DNA from: Nitratireductor sp. GISD-1A_MAKvit
GTDB lineage: Bacteria > Pseudomonadota > Alphaproteobacteria > Rhizobiales > Rhizobiaceae
Direction: 5' to 3'
DNA length: 64,000 bases
Assembly: GCF_040819555.1 (NCBI RefSeq)
Contig: NZ_CP161920.1
Coordinates: 3,780,020-3,844,019 of the forward strand
Shown piece after piece: positions 47,093-56,710 of the stretch. Positions within the stretch are counted from its first letter, which is position 1. Every line of letters starts with the position of its first letter. The position numbers were made by a program, and so were the translations under genes. The notes beneath the pieces are model-generated. The model was not told the origin of the DNA. It saw only the letters and a program-made list of their open reading frames with translations, and ran no database searches.

Positions 47093-48472
47093 CTAGGAAG
47101 CACCTCCATAACGCTCTGCAAGCATGCGTTCGATGGCGCGGATGCCCTGCGCCTCGCCGCCGACCGGAGCGTGCGGCTTGTCTGCCGGGTTCCAGCCATA
47201 GATGTCGAAATGCGCCCAGCTCTTCGCCTTCTCCACGAAACGGCCAAGGAAGAGACCGGCGATTGGCGAACCGGCAAAACCGTCGAGCGAGACATTGTTG
47301 ATGTCTGCGATCTTCGAATCGAGACGCGAGAGATAAGGCTTCCAGAGCGGCATCCGCCAGAGAGGGTCGGCAACTGCCTGCGATGCCTGCGCCAACGCAG
47401 CCGCCAGCGCTTCGTCGTCGGTGTAGAAGGGCGGCACATCGGGCCCGAGCGCAACGCGCGCAGCGCCCGTCAGCGTTGCCATGTCGATCAGGAGCTCAGG
47501 CTCCTCCTCGTCCGCCAGCGCCATCGCATCGGCAAGCACCAGGCGACCCTCGGCATCGGTGTTTCCGATCTCGACGGTGAGCCCCTTGCGGCTGGTCAGC
47601 ACATCGCCGGGACGGAAGGCATTGCCGGCGACGGCGTTTTCCACGGCAGGAATGAGCACACGCAGGCGAATGTCGATCTTTGCCGCCATGAGCATCGAGG
47701 CAAGGCCGAGGACATTGGCAGCGCCGCCCATATCCTTCTTCATGAGCAGCATGCCGGCGGCCGGTTTCAGATCAAGACCGCCGGTATCGAAACAGACGCC
47801 CTTGCCGACAAGCGTAACCTTCGGCGCATCGTCCCGTCCCCAGCGCAGATCGAGAAGGCGCGGGGCCACCTCCGCGGCACGGCCGACCGCGTGGATCATC
47901 GGCAGGTTTTCTTTGAGGAGGTCCTCACCCGCCGTCACCGTCAGCGTTGCGCCATGTTCGGAAGCGAGTTCACGGGTGGCTACTTCGAGCGCATCGGGCC
48001 CCATATCGCCGGCTGGCGTGTTGATGAGATCGCGTGCAAGGAAGCTGCCGCCGGCCAGCCGCTCGACGCGAGCTGCATCCACTCCTTCGGGAGCGGCAAA
48101 GCGAAGCGTGTTGCGTGGCTTCTTGCCATAGCGCGTGAAGGAATAAGCCCCAAGCATCAGGCCCAGAACTGCAAGTTCCGCCTCTTTCGGAGCCTCGGCA
48201 AAGTGCCAGTCGCCTTCCGGCAGATGCCGTGCGAGCGCTCCTGCGCAAAGTGGATTGGCGGCGTCGGATGTGCCAAGCCCGAGAAATGCGCCGGCTACCG
48301 CGCCCGCTTCACCCGGCACGATCAGTACCGTTCCGGCAGCCCCAGAAAAGCCGTTGGCCCTTGCCCAAGTGATCGCTTGCTTCGGTGCATTGCAGGCATC
48401 CAGGCCATCGGCCGCCACCGTGTAGACAGGCAGCGATGAAGCCTCTTTCGAGGTCAGGAGCGTGACGGGCAT
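47093..48472 (-). CDS. Leucyl aminopeptidase family (M17) protein
   Basis: 459 residues from MPVTLLTSKEASSLPVY. The M17 catalytic region has GKGVCFDTGGLDLKPA (metal and catalytic Lys region), MKKDMGGAAN and the signature NTDAEGRLVLADAM. The N-terminal macro-like domain is shorter than in E. coli PepA, as in the PepB-like alphaproteobacterial branch. It is a cytoplasmic di-metal aminopeptidase. It is divergent from tadD. Confidence 0.92.
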   Translation of the reverse strand: MPVTLLTSKEASSLPVYTVAADGLDACNAPKQAITWARANGFSGAAGTVLIVPGEAGAVAGAFLGLGTSDAANPLCAGALARHLPEGDWHFAEAPKEAELAVLGLMLGAYSFTRYGKKPRNTLRFAAPEGVDAARVERLAGGSFLARDLINTPAGDMGPDALEVATRELASEHGATLTVTAGEDLLKENLPMIHAVGRAAEVAPRLLDLRWGRDDAPKVTLVGKGVCFDTGGLDLKPAAGMLLMKKDMGGAANVLGLASMLMAAKIDIRLRVLIPAVENAVAGNAFRPGDVLTSRKGLTVEIGNTDAEGRLVLADAMALADEEEPELLIDMATLTGAARVALGPDVPPFYTDDEALAAALAQASQAVADPLWRMPLWKPYLSRLDSKIADINNVSLDGFAGSPIAGLFLGRFVEKAKSWAHFDIYGWNPADKPHAPVGGEAQGIRAIERMLAERYGGAS

Positions 48473-48593
48473 TTCTTGTCTCCTCATTTACGTTTTGCGG
48501 CGCGCTTTAACGCTCCGTTAGGGTTAACAGAATATTTCTCTCTGTTGAGAGTTGGCCGGAGGGCGGCCGAAGCCAATCGGAGGGCGCGCGCAG

Positions 48594-49418
48594 ATGTTTA
48601 CCGAACAGCGCACGAATGCAACCGTAAACAGAATGGCCATGACAGCCATGGCGCTGATCATGGCAGTTTCAGTGGCCGGCTGCGCCAAGGACCGGATGAC
48701 AACCGGGTCCATCAGCCGCAGCACGCCCAAGGCCGCATCCAATGTCGCAAGCATGAGCGAGCCGCAATTGCGGAGTGCTGCAGATGCTCTTGGCCGGGCC
48801 TACACAAAGAACACCAAGGACAAGTCAACCGCACTGCGTTATGCCTCTGTGCTTCAGATGACGGGTCGTGTGGACCAGTCTCTAGCGGTGATGCGCAAAC
48901 TGGCCATTGACCACCCAACGGATCGCGAAGTGCTGGCAGCCTATGGCAAGGCACTGGCAGCGGCAGGAGAATTGCAGCCGGCACTCGATGCGGTGCGCCG
49001 GGCGCAGACGCCGGAATATCCCGACTGGCGCCTTCAGTCGGCCGAGGGTGCGATCCTGGATCAGCTGGGTCAGAAGGAAGCGGCGCGCGCGCTCTATCGC
49101 CAGGCGTTGAACCTGAAACCGGGTGAATCCTCCATCCTTTCAAACATGGGCATGTCGTATCTGTTGGAAGGTGACCTGAAATCGGCCGAGCACTATATGC
49201 GACAGGCGGCACAGGCTTCCGGCGCGGATAGCCGGGTGCGACAGAACCTGGCGCTCGTCGTCGGACTTCAGGGACGCTTCGAGGAAGCCGAGCGGCTGGC
49301 ACGGCAGGAGCTTTCGCCCGAACAGGCCGAGGCAAACGTGACGTATCTGCGCTCCATGCTCGCACAGCAGAACGCGTGGAGCCAGCTTTCCGAAAAAGAC
49401 AAGAAAAAGCGCCAGTAA
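48594..49418 (+). CDS. tadD: TPR lipoprotein of the Tad pilus locus (TadD-like)
   Basis: 274 residues. The signal peptide ends in lipobox SVAGC (about 30). Four to five tetratricopeptide units span about 60-255 (for example AYGKALAAAGELQPALDAVRRA, LYRQALNLKPGESSILSNMGM). GGAGGG precedes the ATG. TadD is thought to help secretin assembly (pilotin-like). It lies convergent to tadC across a shared terminator, so it is a separate transcription unit of the pilus locus. Confidence 0.88.
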   Translation: MFTEQRTNATVNRMAMTAMALIMAVSVAGCAKDRMTTGSISRSTPKAASNVASMSEPQLRSAADALGRAYTKNTKDKSTALRYASVLQMTGRVDQSLAVMRKLAIDHPTDREVLAAYGKALAAAGELQPALDAVRRAQTPEYPDWRLQSAEGAILDQLGQKEAARALYRQALNLKPGESSILSNMGMSYLLEGDLKSAEHYMRQAAQASGADSRVRQNLALVVGLQGRFEEAERLARQELSPEQAEANVTYLRSMLAQQNAWSQLSEKDKKKRQ

Positions 49419-49447
49419 CGGCGCTTCAATTCCCCTGACAATGTTCG

Positions 49448-49472
49448 AAAAGGCCGCTTCAAGCGGCCTTTT
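49448..49472. terminator. Bidirectional terminator between tadD and tadC
   Basis: AAAAGGCCGCTT and AAGCGGCCTTTT form a perfect stem with a one-base loop region; A- and T-runs on the two sides let it serve both converging genes. Confidence 0.9.
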
Positions 49473-49480
49473 GCATGATC

Positions 49481-50470
49481 TCAGAACAGCCCCTGCTGCT
49501 TGATCTGGATGCCTGCCGGTCCGAGGATGACTGCGAACAGAACCGGGATGAAGAAGAGAATCATCGGCACGGTGAGTTTCGGTGGCAGCGCGGCGGCCTT
49601 TTTCTCGGCCTCGTTCATGCGCATCTCGCGGCTTTCGTCCGCAAGCACCCTGAGCGCGTGGCTGACGGGCGTGCCATATCTTTCTGCCTGTATCAGCGCC
49701 TGGGTCACACTCTTCACGGTTTCAAGGCCTGTGCGCGAGGCAAAGTTTTCATAGGCCTGCCGCCTCTCCTGAAGGAACGAGAGTTCTGCGTTCGTCAGCA
49801 CAAGCTCCTCCGCCAGCGCCACAGACTGGGCGCCAATCTCGTCTGCCACGCGCCGGAAAGCCGCTTCGATGGACATGCCCGATTCCACGCATATCAGCAT
49901 CAGATCGAGCGCATCGGGCCAGGCAATCTGGATCGAGGCTTTTCGTTTCGAGGCCAGATTGCTGACATAGAGGACCGGAGCATAGAAACCGGCATAGGCC
50001 GCAAGCACACACACGAACAGCTTTACGAACAGAGGCTGTTCGGGCAGGTGGCCCAGAACGAAAATGTAGACGACAGCGATCGACAGCGCCGCGAAGGGAA
50101 GGACAAGACGGAAGAACAGGAACTTCGTGAGAGGATTCTGGCCTCGGAAACCTGCGGTTCTGAGTTTGGCGACAGTAGCGTCGTCGGCAAGAGCGCGCCG
50201 TAGATCGAGGCGATCGACAACCGCCCGCATTCCTTCCGACTGATGCTCACGCAAACCGCGCCGGCGCTTGTCTGCTTCTGCCGCAAGGCGCGCCCGCTGT
50301 TTGGCGCGCAGTTCGTCGCGTTCCAGGGCAACGCTTTTCATTCGAGCTTTCAGCGGATCGCCGCCGAACGCCGGCAGCAGGGTGAACACGGTCGCGAACA
50401 CGGCCACCGCAACCAGAATTGCGATCAGAAAACTGGGTTCAAGGAAACTTCCGACAGCATCTGCAGGCAT
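49481..50470 (-). CDS. tadC: Tad pilus inner-membrane platform protein TadC
   Basis: 329 residues. A GspF/T2SSF domain (about 170-300, with DALDLMLICVESGMSIEAAFRRVADEIG) is bordered by three to four membrane segments, including the C-terminal VPMILFFIPVLFAVILGPAGI. It forms the platform with TadB on which the TadA ATPase works. It is the last gene of the minus-strand operon, three bases after tadB. Confidence 0.93.
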   Translation of the reverse strand: MPADAVGSFLEPSFLIAILVAVAVFATVFTLLPAFGGDPLKARMKSVALERDELRAKQRARLAAEADKRRRGLREHQSEGMRAVVDRLDLRRALADDATVAKLRTAGFRGQNPLTKFLFFRLVLPFAALSIAVVYIFVLGHLPEQPLFVKLFVCVLAAYAGFYAPVLYVSNLASKRKASIQIAWPDALDLMLICVESGMSIEAAFRRVADEIGAQSVALAEELVLTNAELSFLQERRQAYENFASRTGLETVKSVTQALIQAERYGTPVSHALRVLADESREMRMNEAEKKAAALPPKLTVPMILFFIPVLFAVILGPAGIQIKQQGLF

Positions 50471-50473
50471 TGG

Positions 50474-51487
50474 CTAGACCTCGAAGTTGATCATGTTCCG
50501 CATCACGAGAATGCCGATTGCCATCCACAGCGCCGCGAACCCCAAAATGAGGTGCCCCGGGCTCGTCGTGAACAGCGGCATGATGTAAGTCGGACTGGTG
50601 AGATAGACGAGAAAGGCCACGACGAAGGGCAGCGCCCCAATGATCATGGCCGATGCCTTGGCCTCCATCGACAGTGCCTGCACCTTGGCCTTCATTTTCT
50701 TGCGATTGCGCAACACGCGGGAAAGATTGGCCAGCGCTTCGGACAGGTTGCCGCCGGCCTGCGACTGAATCTGGATCACGATACCGAAGAAACCGGCTTC
50801 CGAGCATGGCATGGTCTCGCCCATTCGCATGCAGGCTTCCGGAGTCGACACTCCCATCTGCTGGGCCTCGACAATCCGCCGAAATTCGGTTCGCACCGGT
50901 TCCTGTGCCTCATTCGCGATCAGACGAATGCCGTCATTGATCGGGAGACCCGACTTCACAGCACGAACGATGACATCGAGCGAATTCGGAAATTCGTTCA
51001 GGAACGCCTTCACACGCCTGCGGCGCTTCATCGCAACGAACCAGCGGGGCAGGCCCAGAGTACCAACGATCAACGCCCCCGGCAGGACCAGAAGCGGAGC
51101 ACCCAGAACGAACGCGACCACGGTGAGAACCAGCCCGGATATCGCTGACAGGATGTAGAAGCGCTCGGGGGTTACATCCATCCCTGCCTGTTTCAGCTGC
51201 ATCTTCAACGGTGGTTTGCGGACCCTGGTGTCACGTTTTTTCTGACGCTCTTCGAGATCCTTGAGCGAATCCTGAATGGATTTTCGGCGTTTGGCTGTCT
51301 CCACCACGCGATCGCGCGAGGCCTTGATGGCCACCTGATCCGTTTGCGCACGCTTGACGGTGTCCAGCCGCCGGCCGACTTTTTTCTCACTGGCAATACT
51401 GTTGAACATCAGCGCGTAGGCCACGGCGCCCGCGCTGCAACCGGCCAGAAGAATGAAAGCGATCAGGGTGATATCCATGCCGAACAT
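50474..51487 (-). CDS. tadB: Tad pilus inner-membrane platform protein TadB
   Basis: 337 residues. The N-terminal membrane helix (ITLIAFILLAGCSAGAVAYAL) is followed by a basic coiled region (about 45-95), two further helices and the T2SSF domain (FPNSLDVIVRAVKSGLPINDGIRL, about 165-295). It pairs with TadC. A three-base gap to tadC and 41 bases after cpaF fit one operon. Confidence 0.93.
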   Translation of the reverse strand: MFGMDITLIAFILLAGCSAGAVAYALMFNSIASEKKVGRRLDTVKRAQTDQVAIKASRDRVVETAKRRKSIQDSLKDLEERQKKRDTRVRKPPLKMQLKQAGMDVTPERFYILSAISGLVLTVVAFVLGAPLLVLPGALIVGTLGLPRWFVAMKRRRRVKAFLNEFPNSLDVIVRAVKSGLPINDGIRLIANEAQEPVRTEFRRIVEAQQMGVSTPEACMRMGETMPCSEAGFFGIVIQIQSQAGGNLSEALANLSRVLRNRKKMKAKVQALSMEAKASAMIIGALPFVVAFLVYLTSPTYIMPLFTTSPGHLILGFAALWMAIGILVMRNMINFEV

Positions 51488-51528
51488 GACGTTACCTGCT
51501 CCAAATGGTGAGGAATGTCAGACTCATG

Positions 51529-53046
51529 TCAGTCAGTTTTCCTTTCCATCGCTTCCAACGCGGTTGCGAGACGCTGCTCCTCACCGTAATAGCGGGCGCG
51601 ATCCCAGAAGTGAGGCCGCGCAATGCCGGTCGATACGTGCTCCCCGATAATCTTGCCGTTCGCGTCCTCACCCTTCATGTCGTAGAGCATCAGATCCTGG
51701 GTGATGATCACATCTCCTTCCATGCCGATCACTTCGGTGACGTGTGTGATCCGGCGTGAACCGTCACGCAGGCGGGTGGCCTGAATGATCACATCCACCG
51801 AGCCGACGATGATCTCGCGGACGGTTTTCTGCGGCAGCGTGAAGCCGCCCATGGCAACCATCGATTCGATGCGGTTCAGACACTCGCGTGGATTGTTGGA
51901 GTGGATTGTTCCCATGGAACCGTCGTGACCGGTGTTCATGGCCTGCAGGAGATCGAAGACCTCCGGGCCGCGCACCTCGCCCACGATGATCCGCTCCGGA
52001 CGCATGCGCAGACAGTTGCGCACCAGATCGCGCATGGTGACCTCACCCTCGCCTTCCAGATTGGGAGGGCGGGTTTCCAGGCGAACCACATGGGGCTGCT
52101 GCAGCTGGAGCTCGGCAGAATCCTCACATGTGATGATGCGCTCGTCGAGATCGATGAAGTTGGTCAGGCAGTTCAGCAGCGTCGTCTTGCCCGAGCCGGT
52201 ACCGCCGGAGATAAGAACATTGCAGCGAACGCGGCCGATGATCTTGAGCAGCTCCGCACCCTCCGGCGAGATCGCGCCGAACCGCACGAGCTGGTCGAGT
52301 GTGAGCTTGTCTTTCTTGAACTTACGAATGGTGAGCGAGGCACCGTCGATGGCGAGCGGGGGCGCGATGACATTGACACGGGAACCGTCGGGAAGGCGCG
52401 CGTCGCAGATCGGGCTGGATTCATCGACGCGCCGGCCAACCTGGCTGACGATGCGCTGGCAGATATTGAGCAGTTGCTGATTGTCGCGAAAACGCACGCT
52501 GGTCTGTTCGACCTTGCCGTTCACTTCTATGTAAACATGCTCGGCGCCATTGACCATGATGTCGGCAATGTCGTCGCGTGCCAGAAGCGGCTCCAGGGGG
52601 CCATAACCCAGCACGTCATTGCAGATGTCCTCGAGCAGATCTTCCTGTTCGGAGATCGACATCGCAAAATTCTTGATCGCGATGATGTCGTTGACGATGT
52701 CGCGAATTTCCTCGCGCGCGCTGTCCGGGTCGAGATTGGCAAGCTGCGAGAGATCAATCGTTTCGATCAGCGCCGAAAACACCTGACTTTTGGTGTCGTA
52801 GTAGGAATCGCTGCGGGCGCGCTGTTTGGGAGCCTGTCGGGCCGGCTGCGGGGCGGCGGGCCTTGGGGCCTCTGCGGCCGTGCGCGAGGCCGGTGCCTCG
52901 GGCACGCTCGGGCGCTCCACCTCCGATGCCGGGGGTGCTGCCGGGCGCTCCTGCGTCAATACCTCCGCCCCTCCCGAGAGGGGTTTAGGGGCTGCGGTGT
53001 GCGGTGCTGCGGGATGCGAAGCTCCCGCGCCTCTCTTTCCGAACAT
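51529..53046 (-). CDS. cpaF: Tad pilus secretion ATPase CpaF/TadA
   Basis: 505 residues. A Pro/Ala-rich N-terminal ~75 residues is followed by the type II/IV secretion ATPase core: Walker A ISGGTGSGKTTLLN (about 285), Asp box, Walker B IIVGEVRGPE and the His box TGHDGSMGTIHSNN. It powers both extension and retraction of the Flp pilus in Tad systems. Confidence 0.95.
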   Translation of the reverse strand: MFGKRGAGASHPAAPHTAAPKPLSGGAEVLTQERPAAPPASEVERPSVPEAPASRTAAEAPRPAAPQPARQAPKQRARSDSYYDTKSQVFSALIETIDLSQLANLDPDSAREEIRDIVNDIIAIKNFAMSISEQEDLLEDICNDVLGYGPLEPLLARDDIADIMVNGAEHVYIEVNGKVEQTSVRFRDNQQLLNICQRIVSQVGRRVDESSPICDARLPDGSRVNVIAPPLAIDGASLTIRKFKKDKLTLDQLVRFGAISPEGAELLKIIGRVRCNVLISGGTGSGKTTLLNCLTNFIDLDERIITCEDSAELQLQQPHVVRLETRPPNLEGEGEVTMRDLVRNCLRMRPERIIVGEVRGPEVFDLLQAMNTGHDGSMGTIHSNNPRECLNRIESMVAMGGFTLPQKTVREIIVGSVDVIIQATRLRDGSRRITHVTEVIGMEGDVIITQDLMLYDMKGEDANGKIIGEHVSTGIARPHFWDRARYYGEEQRLATALEAMERKTD

Positions 53047-53065
53047 CTGACGCTACCAATCCATC

Positions 53066-54346
53066 TCAGCTCTTGCGTTTCAACTTGTCCAGGATGCCAA
53101 ACAATCCGCTCTTCTTTTTCGGTTGCACGTCTCTGCGACCGGTCAGCACGTGAGCAAGGTCGTTGATCGTCTCGACGATCGGGCTGGCGGCATCCATTTC
53201 GCCCAGCATGCGCCCATTGTTGGCCGCATTGCCGAACAATTGCGGCTCGAAGGGAATGGTCGCGGCAGGCGTGATCCCCAGAGGCTCGGCAAAATCCTCA
53301 AGTGATATCTCGGGACGCTTCGGGATGCCCGCCTGGTTGAGAAGCAGTATCGGTGGCTTGTCGTTTGGACGCAGCTTCTTCAGCGTGTCGATGAGGTTCT
53401 TCGTGTTGCGCAGATTGGCAAGGTCCGGCGTGGCCGTGATGACGATCTCATCGGCCTGCGCAAGCGTTGTTTTCGTCCACCCGTTCCATGTGTGCGGCAC
53501 GTCGAGTACGAGAACGGGCGCGGTGCGCTGCGTCGTGTCGATGATCTGCGCAAAGGCCTCGGGATCGAAATCATAGACCCGGTCGAGCGTGGAAGGCGCT
53601 GCGAGCAGGGAGAGCCGTTCAGCGCATTGCGCGAGAAGTCGGTCGAGATAAACCTCGTCGATGCGTTCAGGGGAGAACACCGCCTCTGCGATGCCCTGCG
53701 CCGGATCCTGATCGAAGTTGATGTTGGCAGTACCGAACGGCAGATCCAGATCGGCAACCACAACCTCGTTTTCGAACAGGTTGGAGATGGTCCACGCCAC
53801 ATTGTGTGCGACCGTGGACGATCCGACACCACCTTTGGCGCCGATAAAGGCGATGGAATGCCCCAGAGGTTCAGCTTCCGGATCGACAAAGATGTTTGCG
53901 ATCACGCTGACGATGTCGGCCATCGAGATCGGAGCGACAACATATTCGGAGATGCCTGCGCGGATCAGCTCGCGATAGAGCCAGACATCGTTGTAATGCC
54001 CGATGATGATCACCTTTGTGGAGGGATCACACACGGCGGCGAGCTGCTCAAGCGAGCCCAGAAGCTCTCTTGGCTCGCTGGACGATTCCACGATGACAAG
54101 GTTTGGTGTTGCTGCGGTCTGATAGAATTCGACTGCGGTCGCGACGCCTCCCATGTGAACCTTGAGGTGGGTCTTCGACATGCGGCGGTCTTCGCCCGCC
54201 CGCTCAATGGGGTTGGCGACGCTGTCCGTCTCGCAAAATGCCTGAATGGAGATGCGCGGGATGGGACGCAGTGTCTGAAGTGCAGACGACGATTCTGCTT
54301 CGGCTGCAAGGGCGTCTGGATCCGTTTCGTAGGCTAGATTGCTCAT
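53066..54346 (-). CDS. cpaE: Tad pilus localisation protein CpaE/TadZ
   Basis: 426 residues from MSNLAYETDPDAL (GAGGAG just upstream). An N-terminal atypical receiver-like domain (about 60-170) is followed by a ParA/MinD-like ATPase with the deviant motif IGAKGGVGSSTVAHNVAW, where the usual P-loop lysine is replaced by serine, as is common in CpaE/TadZ. It places the pilus machine at the pole in relatives. Confidence 0.92.
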   Translation of the reverse strand: MSNLAYETDPDALAAEAESSSALQTLRPIPRISIQAFCETDSVANPIERAGEDRRMSKTHLKVHMGGVATAVEFYQTAATPNLVIVESSSEPRELLGSLEQLAAVCDPSTKVIIIGHYNDVWLYRELIRAGISEYVVAPISMADIVSVIANIFVDPEAEPLGHSIAFIGAKGGVGSSTVAHNVAWTISNLFENEVVVADLDLPFGTANINFDQDPAQGIAEAVFSPERIDEVYLDRLLAQCAERLSLLAAPSTLDRVYDFDPEAFAQIIDTTQRTAPVLVLDVPHTWNGWTKTTLAQADEIVITATPDLANLRNTKNLIDTLKKLRPNDKPPILLLNQAGIPKRPEISLEDFAEPLGITPAATIPFEPQLFGNAANNGRMLGEMDAASPIVETINDLAHVLTGRRDVQPKKKSGLFGILDKLKRKS

Positions 54347-54359
54347 CTCATCTCCTCGC

Positions 54360-55088
54360 CTAGTACTCGACTTCGCTGGCATTGCGGAAGTCGCTGGAAA
54401 CCTTGCCAGCCTTGTAATTGCTTTCTTCGCCGCGATACTTGTCGATCACGCCCATCCGGTTCTCCGCATCGATCTCGCCCTGCTTGCGGGGACCGAGGAA
54501 ATCGTTCGGATTGGCGACCTGGGCGGCGAGATTGTTCTGAAACGAACAGCCGAAATTCGCGTAATGCTTGTTGTCGGTCGTATCGAGAATGTCTTCTGGC
54601 CATCGTCCGCACGGACCCGTCGACGCCTGAATGGACGGATAGGAGACACGAATGGGAGGAGACGTGTCAGCAGATGGAGCCTGGAATGAGACTATGGATA
54701 TAGACTCCGGCGGCACACCCTGTTTCTGGAGAAGGCTGGTAATGTGTGACGCCACATTGGACGCTCCAAGTTCATTGGCCGAACCCGACGGCACCAATAC
54801 CGAAACCGTGCCTCCGGAGCGCTTGTCGTAGCCACTCATGAAGCCGGCCAGCGTTTTCGCCTGGTCTCGCGTCATCCGGCGCGCGGACATGGCGACCGGC
54901 AGATCGATCTGCTTCGATTTCTCCGAGATCACGATCGGATGGTTTGTCCGGTAATCGTCGGGGATCGACCCCACGATGACAGAATCCCGCTTGGCAGTGC
55001 AGCCTGCCACGAGCGCGGTTGCGCAGACGATCAGGGCGGCTCCTGCCAGGCTTGGCCTTTGAGTCTTCCGAATGTTCTTTCTCATCAT
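54360..55088 (-). CDS. cpaD: CpaD-family pilus assembly lipoprotein
   Basis: 242 residues from MMRKNIRKTQRPS. The signal peptide ends in lipobox VAGC (about 30). The mature part has QAKTLAGFMSGYDKRSGGTVSVLVPSG (OmpA-like half) and the family's CGRWPEDI...NFGCSFQNNLAAQVANPNDFL. It is an outer-membrane partner of the CpaC secretin. An ATG at 55121 would add 11 residues and overlap cpaC. Confidence 0.92.
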   Translation of the reverse strand: MMRKNIRKTQRPSLAGAALIVCATALVAGCTAKRDSVIVGSIPDDYRTNHPIVISEKSKQIDLPVAMSARRMTRDQAKTLAGFMSGYDKRSGGTVSVLVPSGSANELGASNVASHITSLLQKQGVPPESISIVSFQAPSADTSPPIRVSYPSIQASTGPCGRWPEDILDTTDNKHYANFGCSFQNNLAAQVANPNDFLGPRKQGEIDAENRMGVIDKYRGEESNYKAGKVSSDFRNASEVEY

Positions 55089-55117
55089 AACCACCCCCGG
55101 CATGACCTTTCCCCTGC

Positions 55118-56710
55118 TCATTTGTAGATGTAGCCGACAACGCCGTGGTAGCGGCCATCGGGCAGGTTGGTTTTCATGGTTCCGTAGACACGGTTGACCC
55201 GTCCCAGGAACATGCCCGCGCCATCGCTGGCGGGCGTGAAATTGTCGTCTGGCTTGGCAAGCGCGGTGCGTGCCGTTGGCTTGGAGAGGAACGGGGTCAC
55301 GATGATGACCAGTTCCGTCTCGTTGCGCACGAAGTCGCGGCTGCGGAACAGCGCGCCGAGCACCGGCACTTTCGAAAGACCCGGCACGCCGTTAAAGGCC
55401 TGCCGCACATCATCCTGCACCAGACCGGCGATCATCATCGATCCGCCCGATGGCAGTTCAACCGTCGTATCGGCGAGACGCTTGCGGATCGAGATCGCGT
55501 TCATGCTGGAGGCGTTCCGGTAGCGCTGGCCCCGTCCAATACCTGATGAAAAGGATTGCGAACCCTGCATTGTCGGCTCCGAGACCTGGGTTCGGATTTT
55601 CAGGCTGATACGTCCGGGAGACAGAACGGTGGGCAGGAACTCCAGACCAATGCCGTAGTCGATCTTTTCGACCTCGTATTTGAGCGCATTCGTGTCGGGA
55701 TCGATCTCCTGGGAGGTGACGAGGTTGAATTCGCCTCCAACCTTGAACGTGGCCTTCTCGCCCGAAACGGCCGTCAATGCCGGCTCGGCCAGTGTCTTCA
55801 TGACGCCAGCCTGTTCCATTGCATTGATGTAGGCGTCGATCAGCGAGCCTCCTACGGAGAACTGCGTTGGGGAAAGCGGTTTTCCGAGCCCAAACGCATT
55901 GTCGGCCACGGCCCCCCATGAGATGCCGTCGGTACTGCCCGAGCCGATCATGTTTACGCCGAGCTGTTTCATGACGGAGCGGCTGACCTCGGCGACCGTG
56001 ACTTTCAGGGTCACCTGATCTTCGCCGATGATCTGCAGCATGTTGACGATTTTGCTGGTCTGGCGCTTCTGATCGGGGTTGTTGATCGTGACGCCGCCGC
56101 CATCGGTGGGCGCTGCCGCGCTCTGCGAATACTGGCCGGTTGTCGCTTCACCGCCGGTAACAAAAATCTGCGCCAGCTGCGCAGCTCTTGAGGCATCGAG
56201 CGGCGTTTCGACGGTGCCGGTGAGGACAACGTTGTCGTTGATCAGCTCGACGTCGATATCGGAGTCTGGAATAAAGCGCGTCAGATACTCTTCGAGGCCT
56301 GCCACATCCCGCTCTACCGCGACATCAAGGCTTGCGATCTGCTCACCATTTGCTCCGAAGACAAATATGTTGGTTTCGCCGACCTGCTTTCCGAACAGGT
56401 AGATGCGCCGTGACGTGCGGGTGACGGCATCGGCGACGGCAGGATTGGCGACCAGAATGTCATAGGCATCGGCGGGCAGATCCAGCACCAGAGACTTGTT
56501 AAGGCCGAGCTGCAGCCGCTGGGTAGCGCTGCTCCCGCCGCGTGTCTTGACGAGTTGTTGCTGTGCGGAGGCGTCGCCGACGGGCAGGGCAAGCTGAAGG
56601 GATATCGCGGCGGCGCATCCCAGAAGAACTCGTGCGGTCAGTTTCAGGTTGCTATGCATAACCCGCCCCATCCTTGTCGCGGCAATTGCTCCGTTGGCGT
56701 CCTGGTTCAT
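55118..56710 (-). CDS. cpaC: Tad pilus secretin CpaC/RcpA
   Basis: 530 residues with the ATG at 56710 overlapping the cpaB stop (ATGA); the signal peptide really begins around MHSNLKLTARVLLG. An N-terminal pilus domain (LNKSLVLDLPADAYDILVANPAV) is followed by a BON-like repeat and the C-terminal secretin domain (about 275-480, with VPGLSKVPVLGALFRSRDF). It forms the outer-membrane gate for the pilus. Confidence 0.94.
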   Translation of the reverse strand: MNQDANGAIAATRMGRVMHSNLKLTARVLLGCAAAISLQLALPVGDASAQQQLVKTRGGSSATQRLQLGLNKSLVLDLPADAYDILVANPAVADAVTRTSRRIYLFGKQVGETNIFVFGANGEQIASLDVAVERDVAGLEEYLTRFIPDSDIDVELINDNVVLTGTVETPLDASRAAQLAQIFVTGGEATTGQYSQSAAAPTDGGGVTINNPDQKRQTSKIVNMLQIIGEDQVTLKVTVAEVSRSVMKQLGVNMIGSGSTDGISWGAVADNAFGLGKPLSPTQFSVGGSLIDAYINAMEQAGVMKTLAEPALTAVSGEKATFKVGGEFNLVTSQEIDPDTNALKYEVEKIDYGIGLEFLPTVLSPGRISLKIRTQVSEPTMQGSQSFSSGIGRGQRYRNASSMNAISIRKRLADTTVELPSGGSMMIAGLVQDDVRQAFNGVPGLSKVPVLGALFRSRDFVRNETELVIIVTPFLSKPTARTALAKPDDNFTPASDGAGMFLGRVNRVYGTMKTNLPDGRYHGVVGYIYK